In this document: in pieces, positions 1 through 7,557 of the stretch
Layout: each line of letters starts with the position of its first letter
Position numbering within the stretch: the stretch's first letter is position 1
Assembly: GCF_004151455.1 (NCBI RefSeq)
Contig: NZ_PRLK01000001.1
Coordinates: forward strand, 1 to 64,000
Source of the DNA: Candidatus Nanogingivalis gingivitcus
GTDB lineage: Bacteria; Patescibacteriota; Saccharimonadia; Saccharimonadales; Saccharimonadaceae
Direction: 5' to 3'
DNA: 64,000 nucleotides
Notes under the pieces: generated by a model
Seen by the model: the letters and a program-made list of their open reading frames with translations, nothing else
The model's database searches: none
What the model was told of the DNA's origin: nothing
Made by a program: the position numbers and the translations under genes

Positions 1-1
1 T

Positions 2-538
2 GTTGCTGGTTTAATATTCTTAATGGTTTTCTTAGCTCTGCCAGCACTACAACGGGCTCAAAGAGATATGGCTAGAAAACAAGCCATAGCTGATATTGCT
101 TCACAAATAATAACTTATTATTCTAATACTCGCCAGTTTCCAAAAGCATATAGGGGAAGTATTAAGAGTAAAGATTTTCCCCTTAGTAGCTTTCAATCAT
201 CCGAGATTGAAGAAGTTATAATTGTAGATTCAAGGGAACGTATGGGAGTTAGTACATCAGAATACTATGCAAATCTATCAGGTAAATTTAATAGTTTATA
301 TATCGGATTAGGTGGGGTATGCCAAAAAGAAAGATACGGTGAAGAATGGCCTGCTTACGGAATTGCAGCCGGAACAAGAAGTTCATCCCTTGGAGCAAAA
401 GGCAACGGAAATTTTGCTATTTTAGGATATCTAGAAACAGGAGCTATAACATCTGTAAAATACTATGGTCATGATAAATATAGTAAATTAGATGATGGAA
501 AAACCCTAGCTAATTACTGTGAAGATTTTAGTCTTTAA
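2..538 (+). CDS. Type IV pilin-like protein (5' end outside window)
   Basis: The frame is open from the first bases of the window, so the start lies upstream. The visible N-terminus is a hydrophobic helix (VAGLIFLMVFLALP) followed by QRAQRDMARKQA, the usual shape of a type IV pilin or pseudopilin just after its prepilin cleavage site; the cleavage site itself is outside the window. The remaining roughly 150 residues are a soluble domain with two Cys (in GGVCQKE and NYCEDF) near its middle and C-terminus that could form a disulphide loop. It would be a subunit of a type IV pilus or related filament. The stop overlaps the queA stop by 4 bp in convergent orientation. Pilin-like identity is inferred from architecture; the exact subunit is unknown. 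Confidence 0.6.
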   Translation, partial: VAGLIFLMVFLALPALQRAQRDMARKQAIADIASQIITYYSNTRQFPKAYRGSIKSKDFPLSSFQSSEIEEVIIVDSRERMGVSTSEYYANLSGKFNSLYIGLGGVCQKERYGEEWPAYGIAAGTRSSSLGAKGNGNFAILGYLETGAITSVKYYGHDKYSKLDDGKTLANYCEDFSL

Positions 539-1575
539 TAAATAATCATCGAATCGCCGTAAGATAAAAACCTATAATTATGCTCACTTGCATAATTATA
601 AGCATTTAAAAGATTATCCCAGCCAGCAAAAGCACTGGCCATCATTAATACTGTTGATTTTGGTGCATGAAAATTAGTTATCATACCATTTAAAATTTTA
701 AAGTTATATCCAGGGTATATAAAAATATCAGCCTCACCAGTTAGTTTATCTTTCGCGTCGTTATAATCTAATAAGCTGTTAGCGTTATATTCTAGTGTTC
801 TAGATACAGTAGTGCCTAAAGCAAAAACTCTTCTACTCTCCTTTTTTGCTTTTTTAATAATACTCACAGTTTCTTGTGGTATTTCAAAATACTCTTGGTG
901 CATTTTATGTTCTTCTAGATTATCCGTTCGTATTGGCATAAATGTACCAAGGCCAACATGTAAGGTTAAATAACAAACTATTACGCCCTTATTTTTAAGA
1001 GTTTGTAATATTTCGTCGGTCATATTAAGGCTTGCAGTAGGCGCAGCTACGGAACCTTTTTCTTGAGCAAAAACTGTTTGATACCTTTTAATATCAAGCG
1101 GTGTTGCATCTCTCCTCATATATGGTGGAAGAGGCACAGTTCCATATTGATCACACAAGTCCCTTAAATCTTTATTTGAACTAACGATAGCCAAACCATC
1201 ACCTAGTATTTCCTCAACCTTTATTTTTTCTTGGCTATTTTCAACAGTTAATATGTCGCCCTCTTTAATTTTCCCCCTATACATAACTTTATGCTGGTGC
1301 CAGTCGGCATCATAACTATGTCTTTCTAGGATAACCAATTCCCTTTTAACACCTGACTCTTTTTTCACAAATAATCGTGCTTTAATAACTTTAGTATCGT
1401 TCAAAACAAGCACATCACCCCCTTTAAAGAAATCAGCAATATTACGGTAAAAAGAATCCTTAATTTCTCCATTATTTCGGTTTAGGGCAAGGAGTCTTGA
1501 CCATCCTCGTACCTCTGGGGGGGTAGAAGCAATTAATTCATCTACTAAATTATAAGTATAATCTTCTAGTTTCAT
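535..1575 (-). CDS. queA: S-adenosylmethionine:tRNA ribosyltransferase-isomerase
   Basis: QueA transfers the ribosyl moiety of SAM to preQ1 at tRNA position 34, making epoxyqueuosine in the cytoplasm. The 346 residues are the normal family length. Recognisable blocks are LNDTKVIKARLF (about residue 59), EKGSVAAPTASL (about 172) and the C-terminal ITNFHAPKSTVLMMASAFAG and YRFLSYGDSMIIY. It stands alone, convergent with the pilin-like gene. There is no Shine-Dalgarno sequence; a TATAAT box lies 7 nt before the ATG, so the message is probably leaderless. No other queuosine gene is visible in the window. Confidence 0.95.
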   Translation of the reverse strand: MKLEDYTYNLVDELIASTPPEVRGWSRLLALNRNNGEIKDSFYRNIADFFKGGDVLVLNDTKVIKARLFVKKESGVKRELVILERHSYDADWHQHKVMYRGKIKEGDILTVENSQEKIKVEEILGDGLAIVSSNKDLRDLCDQYGTVPLPPYMRRDATPLDIKRYQTVFAQEKGSVAAPTASLNMTDEILQTLKNKGVIVCYLTLHVGLGTFMPIRTDNLEEHKMHQEYFEIPQETVSIIKKAKKESRRVFALGTTVSRTLEYNANSLLDYNDAKDKLTGEADIFIYPGYNFKILNGMITNFHAPKSTVLMMASAFAGWDNLLNAYNYASEHNYRFLSYGDSMIIY

Positions 1576-1582
1576 TCTTTAT

Positions 1583-1611
1583 ATTATACACCTACCATGG
1601 GCTTTAAACTA
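1583..1611 (-). promoter_or_regulatory. queA promoter, leaderless type
   Basis: On the minus strand TAGTTT (1606-1611), a 17-bp spacer and TATAAT (1583-1588) end 7 nt before the queA ATG. Transcription would start at or next to the start codon. Confidence 0.6.
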
Positions 1612-1646
1612 AACTATTTTTATTTTCTTTATTAGCTGACTTAAAA

Positions 1647-1676
1647 AATAAAAGAGGTGATATTACCTCTTTTATT
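1647..1676 (-). terminator. Rho-independent terminator of the LysM-CHAP gene
   Basis: Perfect 12-bp arms (1647-1658 and 1665-1676) flank a 6-nt loop. On the minus strand the hairpin is followed by a T run. It lies just after the LysM-CHAP stop. Confidence 0.85.
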
Positions 1677-1694
1677 AATTTATACTATTAACTA

Positions 1695-2849
1695 TTAGTG
1701 AATATAGTTAGATGGGTTACTTATTGGAATTGTTCGAGTAGTAATTTTACCCAAACCTCCGTTGTGGTTCATATCTGTAATTGTTATAGTACCATCACCA
1801 TTTATAGATTCAACAATACCAACGTGTCCCCAGTAAGAGCTACCTGAAGCACCTGAGTTCCATTGCGCTATAGCACCAACTGTAGGCGTAGAGTCAACTC
1901 TATATCCAGCAGCTCTAGCACTTATTGCCCAACTTGACGCATTACCCCAGAAACTACCAATATCAGAACGACGGTTATAAACGTACCATGTACAGTTACC
2001 CCATGCATAAGCGTTACCAGCCTTAGCATTATAATTTGAGCTTGGCACTTGAGTAGCAATAACACCTCTTGATACTGAAGAGCTTTTAGCTGTAGATTTT
2101 ACGGGAGTAGTATAATCTGGGCGTTCATTCTCTGGTAAAATTCCACCTGGGATAACGATTTCTTTACCAGCTTCTAGTTTTTCATTACCGTTATAAGAGG
2201 AGATCCTCTCTGTACTTGCTTGGTATTTTTTAGCAATTTCTTCAATAGAATCATTATCTTTAACGGTATATACAATACCATCAATAGGTAAAATTTTTAG
2301 TTCTTTACCAGCCTCAACCTTATCATCTTTTAGGTTGTTTACCCATTTAATAGTTTGAGCTGTAATACCATATTTATCAGCAATAGATTGAATAGTTTCT
2401 TCTTCTTTAGTTTTATAAACTGTAATTTTACGCTCTTCAGCCTTAACTTCTAAAATCTTCGGTTTTTCTACTACACCAGTTGATTGATTACTATCATTTA
2501 TAACTGATATAGAAACTGATAAATTAGCAGTACTTGGCGCAACAGCTAAGTTAGCAGATTCAGCTAAACCAGCTACAACGTTAGACTCAGTAACTTTATC
2601 TAAAGAAATATTCTCTATTTTACTTTTATTCTCATCATTAGAAGATTCAATTATTTTGTTGCTATGAACTTCAATATTAGCTTTTTCTTCTTTATGGTTA
2701 TAACTAAATAACGCAACTGAGAATATTGTTAATATAATAAGTGTATATATTATATTTGACTTATTTTTTAAAATTTTTTTCGGATTAATTTTGCCCTTAC
2801 CCGTTTGTTTTTGATTTTGTATTATCTCGATACGAGATGTTTTTTCCAT
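1695..2849 (-). CDS. Membrane-anchored LysM-LysM-CHAP peptidoglycan hydrolase
   Basis: Predicted cell-wall hydrolase of 384 residues. The order is a short basic cytoplasmic tail, one transmembrane segment (about 34-52), a low-complexity linker, two LysM peptidoglycan-binding repeats (about 144-188 and 192-235) and a C-terminal CHAP amidase/endopeptidase domain (about 275-384). The CHAP Cys is in GNCTWYVYNRR and the His in YWGHVGIVESINGDG. It probably cleaves stem peptides or cross-bridges at the cell surface during growth or separation. It is monocistronic, with an exact consensus promoter about 210 nt upstream, a structured leader and a strong terminator, so expression is likely controlled at RNA level. 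Only a weak AGAG precedes the ATG. Confidence 0.85.
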   Translation of the reverse strand: MEKTSRIEIIQNQKQTGKGKINPKKILKNKSNIIYTLIILTIFSVALFSYNHKEEKANIEVHSNKIIESSNDENKSKIENISLDKVTESNVVAGLAESANLAVAPSTANLSVSISVINDSNQSTGVVEKPKILEVKAEERKITVYKTKEEETIQSIADKYGITAQTIKWVNNLKDDKVEAGKELKILPIDGIVYTVKDNDSIEEIAKKYQASTERISSYNGNEKLEAGKEIVIPGGILPENERPDYTTPVKSTAKSSSVSRGVIATQVPSSNYNAKAGNAYAWGNCTWYVYNRRSDIGSFWGNASSWAISARAAGYRVDSTPTVGAIAQWNSGASGSSYWGHVGIVESINGDGTITITDMNHNGGLGKITTRTIPISNPSNYIH

Positions 2850-3055
2850 CTCTTTTCTTTGACTACAAATAATCGTTCTCCCGCAAACGTATTACTACGT
2901 TGCACTACCTTACTATTATCTTCCGAAGAATCAGATACGAATTCGACCTTAAATGTTAATATTATATCAGTTTCACCCGCGTATCCTTTACAACCTCTGG
3001 TAGGTGCCTTAATATAAAAACCACATTACTAAGTATAAGTTTTATATCAATTTAC
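2850..3055 (-). promoter_or_regulatory. Structured 5' leader of the LysM-CHAP gene, candidate riboswitch
   Basis: About 206 nt separate the predicted transcription start (near 3055) from the ATG. Read on the minus strand, GCACCTACC near the start can pair with GGTAGTGC, enclosing GATACG/CGTATC and a UUCG-capped hairpin (TTC-TTCG-GAA). A further hairpin GCAACGTA/TACGTTTGC follows. The segment GCGGGTGAAAC recalls the conserved GGGUGAAUC of ydaO-type c-di-AMP riboswitches, which often precede wall hydrolases, but other ydaO landmarks were not found. The class is unassigned. Confidence 0.45.
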
Positions 3056-3061
3056 CTTAAG

Positions 3062-3090
3062 ATTATAACAAAATATATTTAAAATGTCAA
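3062..3090 (-). promoter_or_regulatory. Exact consensus promoter for the LysM-CHAP transcript
   Basis: On the minus strand TTGACA (3085-3090), 17 bp, TATAAT (3062-3067), a perfect match to the sigma-70 consensus. Confidence 0.85.
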
Positions 3091-3107
3091 TTAATGGTGC
3101 TTCTGTT

Positions 3108-4163
3108 TTAAATTATTTGACACTTTTTTTGACAATGATTTTTAATATTTTGTTGATGCTGAGCATCTGTTTTTGCAAAATAAGTTATATCATCATCGCC
3201 ACTTAAAAAGAATAAATAATCGTGTTTTTCTGGGTTGGCTACAGCTTCTAAAGCATTAACGCCTGGTGTAGCTATTGGCGTAGGAGTTAAGCCTTTCTTA
3301 ATTCTAAGATTATATGGGGATTCTAAATTAACATCCCTATCTAGCTTATTTTTATCTGCTATATATTGATAAGTTACATCTGATCCTAAAGTCATATTAG
3401 CTTTTAAGCGATTATAAAATACCCCTGCAATTTTCTTCATATCCTCTAGATTACCTAGTGATTCTTTTTGTACTATAGAAGCCAAAGTAATACCTTGATA
3501 CAAACTTAAGTTATGACTAGCATATTTTTTAACTAATTGTTTTTCTTCTATTTTTTTCTCAAAATCTGCAAAAAACCGTTCAACTATTTCTTGTACAGTA
3601 ACTCCTTTTTCAAAGTTATGAGTCTCCCCCCAAAAATATCCTTCATTATCTACATTTTTAGGTTTACCAGAAAAAAGTGTTTTAAATTTGCCAGAATAGT
3701 CTTTAGCTAAAGCACTATCAACTTCTTCACTAGAAAAGCCTGCTTTAACTAATACATTTTTAGCATTTTTGATAGTTCCTCCAGGTAAAAAAGTTATACT
3801 GATCTTTTTAGAGTTAGGGCTACCATTTAAAATTTTTAATATTTCAGCCATTGTCATATTACTATTTAGCTGATATTTACCAACTTTAACCTTATCAAGG
3901 TTATTATTTTTTGCGTAAAAATTAAAGAAAAATTTAGAATTAATTAATTTATATTTTTCTAATTCTTTGCCGATACTAGAGATAGTGTCGCCCTCTTCTA
4001 TAGAAAAGTCTATTTCTTTACCATCACCTCTTTTATAATTTAAGGAATTATTATAACTATAAAAGGCCATACCTCCAAATACTAAAACGACAACAGCTAA
4101 AAATAAACCTATAAATCCAAATATCTTAGCAATCTTTTTTTTATTTTTACCCTGCTTACTCAT
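3108..4163 (-). CDS. mltG: Endolytic murein transglycosylase MltG
   Basis: MltG (YceG family) cuts nascent glycan strands at the outer face of the membrane and ends their elongation. The 351-residue protein has a basic N-terminus, one transmembrane segment (about 13-35), a LysM-like region with SIEEGDTISSIGKELEK, and the YceG catalytic domain with the conserved glutamate in SIVQKES, then NRLKANMTLGSDVTYQY and the late block SPYNLRIKKGLTPTPIATPG. It is the last gene of the ftsA-like/baseplate-J-like/ruvX/mltG operon; its ATG overlaps the ruvX TAA by one base, which suggests translational coupling. Confidence 0.93.
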   Translation of the reverse strand: MSKQGKNKKKIAKIFGFIGLFLAVVVLVFGGMAFYSYNNSLNYKRGDGKEIDFSIEEGDTISSIGKELEKYKLINSKFFFNFYAKNNNLDKVKVGKYQLNSNMTMAEILKILNGSPNSKKISITFLPGGTIKNAKNVLVKAGFSSEEVDSALAKDYSGKFKTLFSGKPKNVDNEGYFWGETHNFEKGVTVQEIVERFFADFEKKIEEKQLVKKYASHNLSLYQGITLASIVQKESLGNLEDMKKIAGVFYNRLKANMTLGSDVTYQYIADKNKLDRDVNLESPYNLRIKKGLTPTPIATPGVNALEAVANPEKHDYLFFLSGDDDITYFAKTDAQHQQNIKNHCQKKCQII

Positions 4164-4570
4164 TAAAAATTCTCCTCTAAATAATCTTGTAATATTATAG
4201 CCGCTGCTTGCATATCTATATCACCTTTAGTATAAGGTTTTTTATAACTTTTTAATATATTCTCTGCTTGTACACTAGTTAAGCTCTCATCTTGAAATTT
4301 AATTTCATTAACAGATAGTTTAAAATTTTCTAAAAATTCTTTAGTGTATACACTTTGTGCAGTCTCTTCTCCGCTCATATTTCTAGGAAGGCCGGCAACG
4401 ATAGTGTTAATTTTCTCATTAACAATAATTTTATTTATTTGAAGAATCTCATCTCCATCATTAACTTCTATAGTAGTTAATGGGATAGCAATTTTAATAC
4501 TACTATTAGCTACAGCAACACCTATACGACGCGTGCCAATATCAAGACCAAGTAAGTTTTTGGCTTTCAT
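4163..4570 (-). CDS. ruvX: RuvX/YqgF-type Holliday junction resolvase homologue
   Basis: Small RNase H-fold nuclease (135 residues, normal length) of the YqgF family, linked to Holliday junction resolution and 16S rRNA processing. Visible motifs are GLDIGTRRIGVA near the N-terminus with the first catalytic Asp, AGLPRNMSGEE in the middle and QDESLTSVQAE with an acidic active-site residue. It sits between the baseplate-J-like gene and mltG with one-base stop/start overlaps on both sides; pairing with mltG is common in bacteria. Confidence 0.93.
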   Translation of the reverse strand: MKAKNLLGLDIGTRRIGVAVANSSIKIAIPLTTIEVNDGDEILQINKIIVNEKINTIVAGLPRNMSGEETAQSVYTKEFLENFKLSVNEIKFQDESLTSVQAENILKSYKKPYTKGDIDMQAAAIILQDYLEENF

Positions 4571-6183
4571 TATTCTACCGTAAATTCTATTGAAAGTTTA
4601 TCATTATCTTTAGGAATCTTATTAACCCAAAAATATGAGAATTTAACTTCAACTTTATTAACTCCTTCAATCTTTTCTAATATAGATTGCACCTCACCAG
4701 ATTTTTTGTCGGCAATTTTAGTTCTTAGCTCAGATTCTTTAATTTCTGGACCAACTTTAACTTCTGTAGAGGCAGTAATTTCTTTATCGCTATAATTTGT
4801 TAGGGCTATTTTTTTAACGCCATTATCATAAATTTTTTGATTCTCTACTTTTTCAATTTTCTGTTTTGCCCGGTTTTCTATAAATGTAGCTAATGAATCT
4901 CGTTTTATAGCTAAAATATTATGAATAACCTTGCTTTTAACAGTAACTTTACCTTTACTTGCTTCTTCATTAATAGATGGGCTTGCTACTGGATTTTCGG
5001 CAGTTGCTTTATAGCTATCTTTTATAGCAATAAAACTATTATCTATCTTGCTTAATAATTGTGATTCTATGTTATTATCTGATTTTTTAGCCAATTGTTG
5101 TTTAGCATTGTCGATATCGTTCTGTGACACTACACTAATAGTCTTCTTTGTTCCACCAGATAAAGCTTCACCTTTTGCGCTAACACCCTCTACTGCTGAA
5201 ATGTAAGTTTGTGGACTTAAATTACATTTTTCACCAATTTCCGTAGCTTGTATTCCAACGGTTGTACTGCCAGCTATCAAATTACCACTTCGAACCTTTA
5301 CCCCTGGTATTGTTGCGTTAGAGGTAGTAACAAAATTACATCCACCAGCAGAAAATGCAGTACCTTTAAGAACAGTCACAGCTTCACTCTCGCTACTTTG
5401 CGATAATGTTATAGTACCTTTGGAGGCTTCACCAATATCTTTCTTGCCAGTTGCATCAACAGTAACTTCATTATTTTGTTCTAAAGATTCTGTTTTGGTA
5501 GCTAGAACACCTTTTTGAGCATCTTCTAAAGTATCGCTATTTACCAGCTTAATTTTTTCTTTCAAGCTTATAGAATTTGTTTTAGCTGAAATTATTACCT
5601 TTGCACTTGGAGCAAACACAATAGCCCATACTAAAAATACAATAACAGCTATAGATAAACCACCTATAATAAATGCTTTCTTTCTGAATTTTTTAAAATC
5701 TGGAATTTTAGGAGTTTTAACATTTTTAGCTGCTTTAGATTTAAAATCTTTATTATCATCTATAGATTCATCAATATCAAGATTATTTAATATCTCATCT
5801 TCTTTATCTTCAGGGGTATCACCAGAAAAATCTGCTATAGGTAATTTTCCACCGTCAATAATCTCATCATCATCAACTTTTATTACATCAATCTCAGGAA
5901 CTTCTGGCTTGTTATGGAGGCTCTGAGCTATAGGTATTTTAGCTACAGCGCACATAGGCCTTAAAGCTTTACTATTAGAAACTATAACAATTTTCTTATC
6001 GGCTTTTTCGGCACTTCTAGCTAATAATCTTAAATTAACGGCACTTCTAAGACTACCTAAATTTTTTGGTGGAACAATAGCAATAATTCGCTCTTTTGAC
6101 TTCTTTATTTTATTTACAATATCAGTAATATCATCTTCTATATCAAGATAGATAACATCTTTTTTTACAATATTTTCACTCAT
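4570..6183 (-). CDS. Baseplate-J-like membrane protein
   Basis: A 537-residue protein of a type seen in CPR genomes. Residues 1-80 look like a soluble alpha/beta domain (RIIAIVPPKN, KKIVIVSNSKA). An acidic linker rich in Asp and Glu follows, then a transmembrane helix (about 172-192) and a long extracytoplasmic domain with the pattern ASKGTITL ... VLKGTAFSAGG ... ATEIGEKCNL typical of the baseplate J-like fold. Function is unknown; a role in envelope assembly or division fits its place between an FtsA/PilM-like ATPase (15 bp upstream) and ruvX-mltG. The Shine-Dalgarno signal is weak. Confidence 0.65.
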   Translation of the reverse strand: MSENIVKKDVIYLDIEDDITDIVNKIKKSKERIIAIVPPKNLGSLRSAVNLRLLARSAEKADKKIVIVSNSKALRPMCAVAKIPIAQSLHNKPEVPEIDVIKVDDDEIIDGGKLPIADFSGDTPEDKEDEILNNLDIDESIDDNKDFKSKAAKNVKTPKIPDFKKFRKKAFIIGGLSIAVIVFLVWAIVFAPSAKVIISAKTNSISLKEKIKLVNSDTLEDAQKGVLATKTESLEQNNEVTVDATGKKDIGEASKGTITLSQSSESEAVTVLKGTAFSAGGCNFVTTSNATIPGVKVRSGNLIAGSTTVGIQATEIGEKCNLSPQTYISAVEGVSAKGEALSGGTKKTISVVSQNDIDNAKQQLAKKSDNNIESQLLSKIDNSFIAIKDSYKATAENPVASPSINEEASKGKVTVKSKVIHNILAIKRDSLATFIENRAKQKIEKVENQKIYDNGVKKIALTNYSDKEITASTEVKVGPEIKESELRTKIADKKSGEVQSILEKIEGVNKVEVKFSYFWVNKIPKDNDKLSIEFTVE

Positions 6184-6198
6184 ATTTTTATACCTATC

Positions 6199-7458
6199 CT
6201 AAACTCTTAAAATTTTATTTAGCTTATCCTTAAAACTATCCCCTACATTTTCATTACCTGTATAAGTATCATAGGCAACTCTTAAAAGACCCATAGCCGT
6301 AATAAATGTATGGTCTACCAATTTTCCTGTCCCATCGTTAATACCAACCACTTCGCTAGGTTGAATGTATTTTATTTTAGGCTTTTTATTAAATGGTAAA
6401 TCTTTCCACCAGTCAGTATCTTCTAGTTTATCTACTAACCCTTGCAAGCTAGCGCCACCACCACATAACAGAACGCGATTAGGTAGGTAGTCTAAGTTAT
6501 CAAATTCGCTCAAAGCTAATTCAACTCCAGAGATCCAAACATCTAAAGTATTCTCAATAGCCTCTGTAGCTTCTTGAACGATATTTGATTGTAGTTTATC
6601 GCCAGACAGGTTCACTTTTAATTTTTCGGCATTTTTATATGATAAGTTCATTTCATTAGCTATTTGATTAGTAAAACTACGCCCACCAATACCAAACATC
6701 TTTGTTCCTTCAACGCCACCGTCATTAACCACAGCAATATCGGTAGTACCACCACCTACGTCAGCTAAAATAGCTGTAAAATTACTGCTTGAATCAGTAC
6801 CTATCACACTTCTAGCTACAGCAAAAGGCTCAGCCGCCACTGCAATTAGATCTAGAGCTAGCTCATTAGCAACCCTCTCTATTGCACTAATATGCACCAT
6901 TGGAGCGAAAGCAGTATATATTTGAACTGCTATATCTTTACCTTGAAAACCAATTGGGTTAGATATCTTATATCCATCAATATGTATACCAACAATTGCA
7001 GAGTTAACAAGCTTAACTTCAGCATCTTTATTGCCTGTTTCTAAAGCAATTTCACGCTGCGCTTTAATTTGGGCACGCTCTTGAATTTTTTCAATGATAA
7101 ATTCCATTTCAGCATCATCAAGAGGTCTATTTGGCTGAGGTCTTCTATATTTAATAGTGCTGGTATTACCTTTAACTAGTTCACCAGCAATACCTATTAC
7201 AGCTTTTCTAGCTTGTATTCCAGCTTGGTCTTCTGCCTCTATTAAAGCTGTTTCACAGTTGTGTATTACACTAGAAATATCTGCTATAGCACCTGAGTGC
7301 ATGTCTGATAAAGATTGCCTTGCACGGCCAACACCAATAACATTAATATTTTCTCCATCTATTTCAGCAACTAAAGCTTTAACAAATTCAGTTCCAATAT
7401 CTAAAGAGACGATAAAATTATCGTTAGCGTCTTCTTTTTGTTTACTTTTAAACAACAT
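6199..7458 (-). CDS. ftsA: FtsA/PilM-like actin-fold ATPase
   Basis: Actin-like ATPase of the FtsA/PilM family, expected to act on the inner membrane face in division or pilus-type assembly. The fold shows phosphate-1 motif SLDIGTEFVKALV near the N-terminus, phosphate-2 ADVGGGTTDIAVV in the middle and the adenosine motif LLCGGGASLQGL. I place the start at 7458 rather than the in-frame ATG at 7479. A promoter (TTGCTA-17-TATAAT) has its -10 at 7468-7473, 9 nt before the 7458 ATG, so the 7479 ATG would not be transcribed. First gene of the operon running to mltG. No clear C-terminal membrane-targeting helix was recognised. FtsA versus PilM is not settled. Confidence 0.75.
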   Translation of the reverse strand: MLFKSKQKEDANDNFIVSLDIGTEFVKALVAEIDGENINVIGVGRARQSLSDMHSGAIADISSVIHNCETALIEAEDQAGIQARKAVIGIAGELVKGNTSTIKYRRPQPNRPLDDAEMEFIIEKIQERAQIKAQREIALETGNKDAEVKLVNSAIVGIHIDGYKISNPIGFQGKDIAVQIYTAFAPMVHISAIERVANELALDLIAVAAEPFAVARSVIGTDSSSNFTAILADVGGGTTDIAVVNDGGVEGTKMFGIGGRSFTNQIANEMNLSYKNAEKLKVNLSGDKLQSNIVQEATEAIENTLDVWISGVELALSEFDNLDYLPNRVLLCGGGASLQGLVDKLEDTDWWKDLPFNKKPKIKYIQPSEVVGINDGTGKLVDHTFITAMGLLRVAYDTYTGNENVGDSFKDKLNKILRV

Positions 7459-7467
7459 ATTGCTTAA

Positions 7468-7496
7468 ATTATAAAGCATTTATGTTTTTTTAGCAA
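7468..7496 (-). promoter_or_regulatory. Promoter of the ftsA-like operon
   Basis: Minus strand TTGCTA (7491-7496), 17 bp, TATAAT (7468-7473). The message would have 0-3 nt before the ATG at 7458. Confidence 0.65.
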
Positions 7497-7513
7497 ACAA
7501 GGGGAGAAATACA

Positions 7514-7541
7514 AAAAACAAGCAGTTCTCTGCTTGTTTTT
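7514..7541 (-). terminator. alaS terminator
   Basis: Twelve-bp arms (7514-7525, 7530-7541) with a 4-nt loop and a T run on the minus strand, directly after the alaS stop. Confidence 0.85.
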
Positions 7542-7557
7542 GTAAGTAATATTTTAT

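Noticed and set aside
2805..3017. Plus-strand frame of 70 codons across the LysM-CHAP leader
   Set aside because: It overlaps the structured leader antisense, has no Shine-Dalgarno sequence and resembles no protein.
2850..3055. Firm assignment of the leader as a ydaO c-di-AMP riboswitch
   Set aside because: Only one short segment resembles the consensus; other conserved blocks were not found, so it is left unassigned.
7458..7479. Longer start for the ftsA-like gene at 7479
   Set aside because: The ATG lies upstream of a TATAAT box that sets transcription just before 7458.
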